Source: an uncultured Parabacteroides sp.
GTDB taxonomy: Bacteria; Bacteroidota; Bacteroidia; Bacteroidales; Tannerellaceae
DNA: 33,173 nt
Direction: 5' to 3'
NCBI GenBank assembly: GCA_944326775.1
Contig: CALVFH010000018.1
Span: 1-33,173 of the forward strand
Position 1 is the first letter of the stretch. Every line of letters begins with the position of its first letter. The position numbers were made by a program, and so were the translations under genes. Below are positions 23,786-33,173 of this stretch, piece by piece. A model generated the notes under the pieces. It was given only the letters and a program-made list of their open reading frames with translations, had not been told where the DNA came from and did no database searches.

Positions 23786-24137
23786 GAAAGCATCTTTACA
23801 AAATGCCTGCAAACAGCAAGAACAGAAATTAAATGAATCTTTCCAATTCCTGCAAGACAATGCGGGAAGCGTCTTGTTGTCTGGGTTATCATTCCTTTTA
23901 TTCTCTGGGAATAAAGCATCAAAAGGAAAAACAAACGATGTTTCCCAATCTTCTGAAACAAAAACATCATCTAACCCTGTACAAACAACACCAATTGGTA
24001 TTTCTGATTACTTATCCATAGCAAAAGGAATGATTCCCGTAGCTTGGGAAATAGCCCAACCTTTTATAATGAGTTGGGGTATCAAAAAGTTGAAGAAGAT
24101 GTTAACACGCATGTTTGCACCCAAAAAGAAAGTTTAA
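23748..24137 (+). CDS. Hypothetical envelope-associated protein, third gene of the YtxH cluster
   Basis: A 129-residue protein overlapping the holin-like gene by 38 bp in another frame. Residues 1-40 predict a charged coiled coil (LERLQAEKASLQNACKQQEQKLNESFQFLQ), followed by a short hydrophobic segment (~43-54, SVLLSGLSFLLF), a Ser/Thr-rich linker and a basic C-terminus (KKLKKMLTRMFAPKKKV). No family is recognised. Position and shape parallel YqjK in the E. coli yqjD-yqjE-yqjK cluster, but that is analogy only. Confidence 0.72.
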   Translation: MKQPTPLERLQAEKASLQNACKQQEQKLNESFQFLQDNAGSVLLSGLSFLLFSGNKASKGKTNDVSQSSETKTSSNPVQTTPIGISDYLSIAKGMIPVAWEIAQPFIMSWGIKKLKKMLTRMFAPKKKV

Positions 24138-24203
24138 CACTAAATTAAGATAAATGGAATGCACTTTTCTTGACAAACAAGCGGTGATTATAAAAAACAT
24201 GTG

Positions 24204-24240
24204 TAAATTTGCGTCGGTAAAACGAGGAAGGTCGCTTCCT
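24204..24240 (+). promoter_or_regulatory. gapA promoter box and leader hairpin
   Basis: TAAATTTG at 24204-24211 fits the -7 pattern, followed by an AGGAAG-GTCG-CTTCCT hairpin (24225-24240) near the 5' end of a ~85-nt leader. A 5'-terminal hairpin may stabilise a highly expressed mRNA. No -33 TTTG seen. Confidence 0.5.
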
Positions 24241-24260
24241 TAAGTGTTGTACAAAAATAG

Positions 24261-25313
<1,053 letters not shown>

Positions 25314-25337
25314 TCTCTAAGAAAGATTATAGTTTCG

Positions 25338-25369
25338 AGTCGCACTCCTTTCGGGGTGCGACTTTTTTT
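25338..25369 (+). terminator. gapA terminator
   Basis: AGTCGCACTCC (25338-25348) pairs with GGGGTGCGACT (25353-25363; one G-U pair) around a TTTC loop, followed by a seven-T run (25363-25369). Confidence 0.92.
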
Positions 25370-25372
25370 GTC

Positions 25373-25380
25373 TATCTTTG
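25373..25380 (+). promoter_or_regulatory. miaA promoter -7 element, directly after gapA terminator
   Basis: TATCTTTG fits TAnnTTTG. A -33 at the usual distance would be in the gapA terminator loop (TTTC at 25349-25352, 20-bp spacer). The last G is only 6 bp before the ATG at 25387, so the transcript would start at or next to the start codon. Confidence 0.65.
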
Positions 25381-25386
25381 TCCATT

Positions 25387-26304
25387 ATGGATACAAATTA
25401 TCAACTCATCACAATCTTAGGTCCAACGGCTTCCGGGAAAACCGCATTTGCTGCAGCTTTAGCCGAACGATTAGATACGGAAATTATTAGCGGAGATTCC
25501 CGGCAAATTTACCGAAAAATGGATATCGGAACAGGAAAAGATTTGAACGACTATATTATAAACGGCAAAGCAATCCCTTACCATTTGATTGATATCTGCG
25601 AACCCGGCTACAAATACAATGTTTTCGAATATCAACATGATTTTTTTCGTGTCTATCATGAGATCCTTTCCAAAGGTAAACTTCCTATCCTTTGTGGAGG
25701 TACAGGAATGTACATTGAATCGGTACTAAAGGGATATAAACTGTTGGATGTGCCTCCTAATCCCCAATTACGGGCAACCTTACAGGGAAAATCTTTAACC
25801 GAACTGGAAAATATCCTTGCTTCTTATAAAACTCTTCACAACAAAACAGATGTAGATTCTGCTCAACGAGCTATCCGAGCCATTGAAATTGAAGAATACT
25901 ATCAGAAAGAAGCTCCGGACAAAACGGAATACGAACCGATAAACAGCCTGATTATCGGCATACAAATAGACCGGGAATTACGGCGGGAAAAAATATCCAA
26001 GCGGCTCCATACACGCCTTGATGAAGGCATGGTTGATGAAGTTCAACATCTGCTAAATAGTGGATTGAGACCGGAAGACTTAATCTATTACGGGTTGGAA
26101 TACAAATACCTAACCCAATACCTCATCGGAGAATTAACATATGATGATATGGTATCCAAATTGGAAATTGCTATCCATCAGTTTGCCAAACGACAAATGA
26201 CATGGTTTCGCGGTATGGAACGCCGGGGGTTTACTATCCATTGGATGAACACCCTCATGCCTACTGAAGATAAAATAAACGAAGTTCTCAAATTAATTCG
26301 ATAA
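25387..26304 (+). CDS. miaA: tRNA dimethylallyltransferase
   Basis: Adds dimethylallyl to adenosine 37 of tRNAs reading UNN codons. From ATG 25387, 305 residues. P-loop LGPTASGKTA (11-20), ISGDSRQIYRKMDIGTGKD (substrate region), GGTGMYIESVL and AKRQMTWFRG (tRNA-interaction) are present. A TTG three codons upstream overlaps the -7 box and is unlikely as start. It is followed by kdsA after 2 bp (operon). Bacteroidales often carry two MiaA copies; this could be either. Confidence 0.93.
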   Translation: MDTNYQLITILGPTASGKTAFAAALAERLDTEIISGDSRQIYRKMDIGTGKDLNDYIINGKAIPYHLIDICEPGYKYNVFEYQHDFFRVYHEILSKGKLPILCGGTGMYIESVLKGYKLLDVPPNPQLRATLQGKSLTELENILASYKTLHNKTDVDSAQRAIRAIEIEEYYQKEAPDKTEYEPINSLIIGIQIDRELRREKISKRLHTRLDEGMVDEVQHLLNSGLRPEDLIYYGLEYKYLTQYLIGELTYDDMVSKLEIAIHQFAKRQMTWFRGMERRGFTIHWMNTLMPTEDKINEVLKLIR

Positions 26305-26306
26305 AT

Positions 26307-27110
26307 ATGCTCACAATCGATCATCTAAGAAACAAGAAAAACTTTTTCCTCCTCGCAGGTCCTTGCGTCATTGAAGGTGAGGATATGGCTTTGCATATTG
26401 CAGAACATATTACGGAAATCACTCATAGATTGGATATTCCATACGTATTCAAAGGTTCTTACCGCAAGGCGAACCGCTCCCGTCTGGATTCTTTTACCGG
26501 AATTGGAGACGAAAAAGCCCTGAAGATCCTGCGCAAGGTAAGTGAAACTTTCGGAATCCCGACTGTCACAGATATCCACGAGACTCACGAGGCGGCTATG
26601 GCTGCCGAATACGTCGATATACTTCAAATCCCAGCCTTCTTATGCCGCCAAACAGATTTGCTGGTAGCTGCCGCCCAGACCGGAAAAGTCGTGAATATCA
26701 AAAAAGGGCAGTTTCTATCGCCTGCAGCCATGCAATTTGCTATCCAGAAAGTTGTAGATGCCGGAAACTCGAATGTCATGGTCACAGAGCGAGGGACAAC
26801 TTTCGGCTATACCGATTTAGTCGTCGATTTCCGAGGCATTCCGCAAATGCAGGCATTCGGCTACCCTGTAATCATGGATATTACCCATTCCCTCCAGCAA
26901 CCCAACCAGGCATCGGGCATCACCGGAGGACTTCCGGCCCTGATTGAAACCGTAGCCAAGGCGGCAATAGCTGTCGGCACAGACGGACTGTTTCTCGAAA
27001 CCCATCCGGAACCATCCAAGGCAAAATCGGACGGAGCCAACATGTTGCCGCTCGATTTATTGGAAGATTTATTGAAAAGATTAATCCGCATCCGTGAGGC
27101 CGTCCAATAA
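26307..27110 (+). CDS. kdsA: 3-deoxy-8-phosphooctulonate (KDO-8-P) synthase
   Basis: Condenses PEP and arabinose 5-phosphate to KDO-8-phosphate for lipopolysaccharide. 267 residues. FLLAGPCVIEGED (14-26) contains Cys20, the metal ligand that marks the metal-dependent class (E. coli-type enzymes have Asn there). YVFKGSYRKANRS, LQIPAFLCRQTDLL, VNIKKGQFLSP, ERGTTFGYTDLVVD and FLETHPEPSKAKSDG complete the signature. Two bp after miaA; its stop codon overlaps the T tract of the convergent terminator. Confidence 0.96.
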   Translation: MLTIDHLRNKKNFFLLAGPCVIEGEDMALHIAEHITEITHRLDIPYVFKGSYRKANRSRLDSFTGIGDEKALKILRKVSETFGIPTVTDIHETHEAAMAAEYVDILQIPAFLCRQTDLLVAAAQTGKVVNIKKGQFLSPAAMQFAIQKVVDAGNSNVMVTERGTTFGYTDLVVDFRGIPQMQAFGYPVIMDITHSLQQPNQASGITGGLPALIETVAKAAIAVGTDGLFLETHPEPSKAKSDGANMLPLDLLEDLLKRLIRIREAVQ

Positions 27111-27136
27111 AAAAGGACGCCTCACACGAAGCGTCC
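27109..27136 (-). terminator. Terminator of the Crp/Fnr gene, overlapping the kdsA stop
   Basis: On the - strand GGACGC (27136-27131) / GCGTCC (27120-27115) with TTTTTT (27114-27109). The stem starts right after the Crp/Fnr stop codon (27137-27139) and the T tract overlaps the kdsA stop. On the + strand the same hairpin lacks a T run. Confidence 0.8.
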
Positions 27137-27841
27137 CTATCCTAAGCGACTTATTTTCCGAAGTTTCTCCTCATCTATCAGCTTTATTTTCCGCCCATCG
27201 ATAGCGATGATATGCTCGGCTACAAAAGTCGATAATGTGCGGATGGCATTAGAAGTCGTCATGTTTGAAAGATTCGCCAAATCCTCACGGGCCAAATAAA
27301 TGCTTAAGGTTGCTCCATCTTCCTCCAATCCGTAACTGTCTTTCAAAAAGAGTAAAGATTCCGCCAAACGTCCTCGGATATGTTTCTGCGTCAGATTTAC
27401 CGTCCGTTCATCTGCAATTCCCAAGTCCACCGACAACTGCCGGATAAAAAACATCGCCAGCTGCGGGTTTCCCATAATTAATTCACGCACCACCGTCATC
27501 GGAATCATGCAAACCAAGGATGCTTCAAACGCCGACGCGTTGGTCAAATAATTTTCCTGTGCAAAATTCGCCCGGTAGCCGAAATATTGGATCGGTTTAA
27601 TCATCCGGATAATCTGACTGCGACCGCCGACACCATCCTTGTAGATTTTCACCTTTCCTCTTAACAGGCACATCATTTCCTTCGGCTCATCACCTTCGCA
27701 ATAAATCAACTCGTTCCGTTTGAAGCGTTGGACATACGAATTATTCCTCAAGATATCCCGTTCCTTATCCGTCAATACTCGCCAAACCTCCGCTAAATTT
27801 GTGGAAAAATCTATTTCATCTCTTCTCTGTTGTTTAACCAT
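27137..27841 (-). CDS. Crp/Fnr family transcription regulator
   Basis: A 234-residue regulator: N-terminal cyclic-nucleotide-binding-like beta domain (~20-140; FKRNELIYCEGDEPKEMMCLLRGKVKIYKDG), a dimerisation helix, and a C-terminal winged helix-turn-helix (~168-225; LAREDLANLSNMTTSNAIRTLSTF). No FNR-type N-terminal Cys cluster, so not an Fe-S oxygen sensor; ligand unknown. Candidate -7 box upstream (CAAATATA / TATATTTG at 27877-27870). Convergent with kdsA. Confidence 0.92.
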   Translation of the reverse strand: MVKQQRRDEIDFSTNLAEVWRVLTDKERDILRNNSYVQRFKRNELIYCEGDEPKEMMCLLRGKVKIYKDGVGGRSQIIRMIKPIQYFGYRANFAQENYLTNASAFEASLVCMIPMTVVRELIMGNPQLAMFFIRQLSVDLGIADERTVNLTQKHIRGRLAESLLFLKDSYGLEEDGATLSIYLAREDLANLSNMTTSNAIRTLSTFVAEHIIAIDGRKIKLIDEEKLRKISRLG

Positions 27842-27869
27842 GACTGTTCTATAACATACTTACGGAGCA

Positions 27870-27877
27870 CAAATATA
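27870..27877 (-). promoter_or_regulatory. Candidate -7 element of the Crp/Fnr gene
   Basis: TATATTTG on the - strand, 29 bp before the start codon. No ideal -33. Confidence 0.5.
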
Positions 27878-28064
27878 AAGATTTTCTTTTGAAAGGAAGA
27901 AATGAATTCATTAAGAAAATACATCTACTATTTATATTTTATTCGTTTTTTTTCCTTCTGAAACACATTTTCCTGCTCACCAAAAATAAATTTCGCGAAT
28001 ACAGGAGGAAAATGCCTTCATGCAAGTCTGCAAAAAAGAAACAGGCAAAATTGGTTGGACGAGA

Positions 28065-28912
28065 TTAGAAAACTGGACGGAAGACCCAGAGTCCTATCGT
28101 TTTTTTCATTCCTGCCAAATACATTTGAAGGGATGTCGAGTTAAGAACAACTTTTTTTGCCGAAGAAGATGCATGCAGAAAAGTCAGTTTTCCCTTTTCC
28201 CGACAGGCTATCGCCAGATGCGTAACGTCCAGACCCTCTATCGAAGTAACAAAACCCAAAATATCTCCATCTTGGATAAACGCCTCTGCCGCCGACAGAT
28301 TTTCCTTCGGAAGATAAAAATACGCACGACGACTGGCCGTTTTTTCCTGTTGGCGGATAGTTTCAACCCATTCCGAATGCTTTTTCAAGGGCGGGTAGGC
28401 TTCTACATGCGTGGAAATAAACGAGAGGGACAACGGCAAGGGTTTCGCACCCGGGATTTCAGCTGTCACATCCTTCAGCAGGCCGGATTTTTCATTCTCA
28501 AACTTCCAATCGGCCGTATAATGCAACCGCTGAAGATAGGAGACTTCTCCAAACCGGTAACGTATCTGCCTCAGCACATTACAATAATCTCGAAAGGAAG
28601 TTGCGCCGTTCTCTGCTGTCCAGAGCAAAGCTAGAACAGTTTCAACGAAAGTGGTGCAATCCAATTCCCGGAGGTTTACCACCAGCTCCTCCGGTTCATG
28701 CTCAAGAGTCCCACCAACATAAGGTGTCTCCAGAAAAAAATGAGCAGTTTTCAGCATTCCTTCCTGCGTAGAAGGCGCTGGACTGGCAGCCAAATTCTCC
28801 AAAAAACGCTCCACGAGCAGGGAATCTCCAACTGTATAGTCCACATCAGACATTTGCGCCTTTCCCGAGGGAAAAAGACAGGCAGCGAGAAAAATCAGGA
28901 AAAGAATACGTT

Positions 28913-28916
<4 letters not shown>
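28065..28916 (-). CDS. DUF1460 protein, amidase/peptidase-like cell-wall enzyme
   Basis: A 283-residue secreted protein (signal MKRILFLIFLAACLFPSGKA). It matches the DUF1460 type, an NlpC/P60-like cysteine fold linked to peptidoglycan or muropeptide amide hydrolysis. LDCTTFVETV gives the candidate nucleophile Cys87, and GLDVTHLAIA the candidate His233. An acidic DGDILGFV precedes it. The ATG overlaps the uvrB stop (ATGA), so it is translationally coupled to uvrB; a functional link to DNA repair is not expected. Confidence 0.85.
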
Positions 28917-30933
<2,017 letters not shown>

Positions 30934-30934
<1 letters not shown>

Positions 30935-31128
30935 TATTGAACATCATTAGGAATTACAATCCACAAAATCAAATAAAGCAAGATTCCAAATCCGGCAAAA
31001 AAGACCATCAATACATACAGGATGCGGATAATTGTCGGATCCAGATTGAAGTATTGTGCAATACCGGCACAAACTCCTGCAACCATTTTGTTCGAAGTCG
31101 AACGTCTTAATTTCTTAGGTTCATCCAT
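30934..31128 (-). CDS. PspC-domain small membrane protein
   Basis: A 64-residue protein consisting of one PspC domain: KKLRRSTSNKMVAGVCAGIAQYFNLDPTIIRILYV followed by a membrane helix (ending LYLILWIVIP). PspC proteins sense envelope stress in Proteobacteria; here no other psp genes are adjacent. Its stop overlaps the uvrB start (TAATG), giving the operon pspC-like/uvrB/DUF1460. Confidence 0.93.
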
Positions 31129-31177
31129 GATACTTAGTATTTAAATATGTTTGTAAAAAAATTCTGTTGCCGCAGGC

Positions 31178-32500
31178 TTAGAAACTTCCTTCAGAATCAA
31201 TCTGGTCATTAATAGTTTTCGGACGGAAAATATTGATATCACCTTTCTTCTTATAAATGATACCGTCAGAACCTTCGGCTTCAATCACATAATAATAAAC
31301 GCCCGGAGAGACGTATTTTCCTCCCTTTTTACCGTCCCAACCTTTTGCAGGGTCTGTCCAATGATAAAGGACTTGCCCCCAGCTGTTGAAGATCCAGCAA
31401 GAGAACTTCACCAATGATTTATAGACTACCCGGAACTCATCGTTCACACCGGGAGAAGTCCCTGGAGAAAAAGCATTCGGTACATCCAGAAACGATTCGG
31501 CAATGGAAATCGATATCTCATCATATTTCGTACAGGTTCCTGTGGCATCGCTCACTTCTATCGAGGCTACATAATCCCCATAAGTCGTGAAGGTATATTC
31601 CACCTCCGGTTCCGTAAAATTGATTAAAACATTATCCGGCTCATCTCTCCGATAGATTCTCCAGTTGAAAATGGTTGCCACCGGCTCATTCGTCATGGCT
31701 GAAAAACGAATCGTAGCCGGAGCCGACAAACCCGACTGGGCAGAAGACATATTTTCAGCGATACCGACTACCTGTGCCGTGTCAATATGCAATTCAATGC
31801 CTTGTGGCATATACTCATCCGAACAGACTGATTGCCCTATTCGGAAATGCTGGGAAAAGCGATCGCCACTGACACAAAAGATTGTCGGAATCAACACATC
31901 ATCAATTACGTCCCCCAGTGAAGCAAGGTTCTGTGTCCGTTCAACCTCATTGAAATACGAAGCATCGTCATCCCATTCTAGACTGGTAAAGGAAACTTCC
32001 AGTTCGCGGGGGACAGCGGTCCGCACACCGTTAGGCGTCATGTAGTACAAATCGTCCAAGGCCGGTTCACCACTCAGGCGTACCTGGTTGCTACAGGGAT
32101 CTTGCGCACTGACATGCAGTGATTGCAAATTAAACGGATGTTTGGCATAGTCGATAATCCATACGGCATTCAGCATCTCCCCCTCCCGGTAAACACAATA
32201 GCCAAACCCATCCTGCACATCACGAATGGTCGAAGTGTTACCGATTTGGCTGCAGGGTATCGCCTCTCGGTCTAAAAAGCGCGTATTAAAACGATACCAT
32301 TGATGGGAAGATAACGAAGAAGTATAACTGATCTCCACGTTCTCTACCCCATTCACCACATAAATCTGAATGCGGTTACGAGTATCCTCTATCATGTAAG
32401 GCTCACCCGACCCCCCGCGAACCGTATAGGTTTGTGCAAACAAAGGAAAGACCGCCAAGCAGAAAACACAAACCAAAAACCATTTATTTTGCTTCCACAT
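31178..32500 (-). CDS. Secreted protein with CHU_C (gliding-motility-type) C-terminal domain
   Basis: The start at 32500 (MWKQNKWFLVCVFCLAVFPLFAQ) gives a clean signal peptide and 440 residues; a longer frame opens at 32689 but overlaps the upstream gene. The middle contains a PKD-like beta domain (about 300-350, ending YGDYVASIEVSDATGTC). The C-terminus matches the CHU_C/gliding motility-associated domain: VPNAFSPGTSPGVNDEFRV, FNSWGQVLYHW, GWDGKKGGKYVSPGVYYYVI. In other Bacteroidetes this is the type-B sorting domain for the type 9 secretion system. Function of the rest is unknown. It is 19 bp after the aldose epimerase gene. Confidence 0.85.
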   Translation of the reverse strand: MWKQNKWFLVCVFCLAVFPLFAQTYTVRGGSGEPYMIEDTRNRIQIYVVNGVENVEISYTSSLSSHQWYRFNTRFLDREAIPCSQIGNTSTIRDVQDGFGYCVYREGEMLNAVWIIDYAKHPFNLQSLHVSAQDPCSNQVRLSGEPALDDLYYMTPNGVRTAVPRELEVSFTSLEWDDDASYFNEVERTQNLASLGDVIDDVLIPTIFCVSGDRFSQHFRIGQSVCSDEYMPQGIELHIDTAQVVGIAENMSSAQSGLSAPATIRFSAMTNEPVATIFNWRIYRRDEPDNVLINFTEPEVEYTFTTYGDYVASIEVSDATGTCTKYDEISISIAESFLDVPNAFSPGTSPGVNDEFRVVYKSLVKFSCWIFNSWGQVLYHWTDPAKGWDGKKGGKYVSPGVYYYVIEAEGSDGIIYKKKGDINIFRPKTINDQIDSEGSF

Positions 32501-32519
32501 ACGCTGTTCGCTTCTGTTT

Positions 32520-33173
32520 TCAATCAATCCGAATGACATACACACCCTCGAAAACCCCTTTGCCAGCCAACCGGTTCGTCCATTCCCGATCTTCATAATT
32601 ACCAGAGTAACAGGTTTCATCGCAACGTCCGTACCAAGGTTCGATACATACAAACGGAGCATTCTTGGTTGGAGGCGACCAAAGCCCAACTACCGGAGCT
32701 TCGAAGAAAAGACTGATATACGGATTCTTCGCCTTGTCAAGTAACGAAACCCTGCGGATTTGAGAATTTTCCAAAATGTAGGTATCTATATCAAACGTAT
32801 GAATATCTATCGGCATCAGTCCGTCCTCAAGCGGCATCGGATATGTTTTCTTGGAGATACATCCTTTCTCGGCAATCCGGATATAATCCAGTCCGTCGGC
32901 CTTGTCGAACGCAAAGAAACCACGTTCACTCGTTTCCGGATCAAAATCGGGGAAATAAAAAGCCGGATGGGCACCTATCTGGAAAAACATCTCTTTATCT
33001 GCCGAAAGATTGGTTACTTTCCACGATACCACCACACTGTTCTTCATCAGAAGATAGGCTATTTCCAGTTCAAATTCAAACGGATAAACCTTCAGTGTTT
33101 CCGCATTGCTTGCCAGGCGATAGCGCAGGCAGGTACTGTCCTCGCTCACCAATTCAAAATCGCTATCACGGGC
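32520..33173 (-). CDS. Aldose 1-epimerase family protein (5' end outside window)
   Basis: Partial: the frame is open to the window edge, so the start lies beyond 33173 and the N-terminal part is missing. The visible ~217 residues show the galactose mutarotase-like fold: VTNLSADKEMFFQIGAHPAFYFP (His in GAHPAF) and a C-terminal FVCIEPWYGRCDE, where Glu in CIEPW is the catalytic residue of the family. This subgroup acts on hexoses or hexose 6-phosphates; substrate not known. Followed by the CHU_C protein after 19 bp. Confidence 0.9.
   Translation of the reverse strand, partial: ARDSDFELVSEDSTCLRYRLASNAETLKVYPFEFELEIAYLLMKNSVVVSWKVTNLSADKEMFFQIGAHPAFYFPDFDPETSERGFFAFDKADGLDYIRIAEKGCISKKTYPMPLEDGLMPIDIHTFDIDTYILENSQIRRVSLLDKAKNPYISLFFEAPVVGLWSPPTKNAPFVCIEPWYGRCDETCYSGNYEDREWTNRLAGKGVFEGVYVIRID

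Noticed and set aside
32501-32689. Upstream extension of the CHU_C protein
   Set aside because: The extension overlaps the aldose epimerase gene in another frame; the ATG at 32500 starts a clean signal peptide.

Overview
The window looks like chromosomal DNA of a gut-type Bacteroidales bacterium (Parabacteroides/Bacteroides-like; genus not resolvable by eye). Evidence: fimbrillin-type lipoproteins with acidic residues after the lipobox Cys, an HU-related protein with an extended acidic tail, type III glutamine synthetase, a GH33 sialidase, a trpB-E-G-D-C-F-A gene order, a CHU_C sorting domain, and repeated matches to the Bacteroidetes promoter pattern TTTG-N19-TAnnTTTG. By eye the left ~19 kb is clearly more GC-rich than the right ~13 kb.

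Layout. (1) 1-3.2 kb, + strand: a fimbrillin-like lipoprotein, a two-gene small membrane-protein module bracketed by an inverted repeat, and a fimbrillin/GLUG chimeric lipoprotein. (2) 3.2-5.8 kb, + strand: a nested palindrome cluster, an HU-like DNA-binding protein, and two tandem RhuM/PLD-like genes that share nearly identical ends but carry different DNA-binding segments. (3) 5.8-12.5 kb, - strand: a complete tryptophan operon (trpB-E-G-D-CF-A, with trpC and trpF fused). Its leader encodes a 21-residue peptide with a Trp-Trp-Trp run, followed by a U-tailed terminator and a visible alternative antiterminator pairing: a classical ribosome-mediated attenuator. (4) 12.6-14.7 kb, + strand: a secreted sialidase and a small Cys-rich protein, then a 23-bp periodic repeat with a perfect 16-bp hairpin. 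(5) 14.9-20.9 kb, - strand: a MATE transporter/zinc alcohol dehydrogenase pair, GSIII, and an EamA transporter. (6) 21.1-27.1 kb, + strand: a Tat-type sugar isomerase-like protein, prmA, a YtxH/holin-like/hypothetical envelope triad, gapA, and miaA-kdsA. (7) 27.1-33.2 kb, - strand: a Crp/Fnr regulator, the pspC-like/uvrB/DUF1460 operon with stop/start overlaps, and an aldose epimerase/CHU_C-protein pair cut by the window edge.

The two most noteworthy items are the trp attenuator (12296-12492), absent from a plain ORF annotation, and the tandem RhuM pair (3957-5730), where a recognition segment has been exchanged on a constant scaffold. Secondary items are a terminator/promoter nesting seen upstream of both prmA and miaA (with miaA probably leaderless), a bistable palindrome cluster at 3187-3255, and the 23-bp repeat array at 14741-14830.
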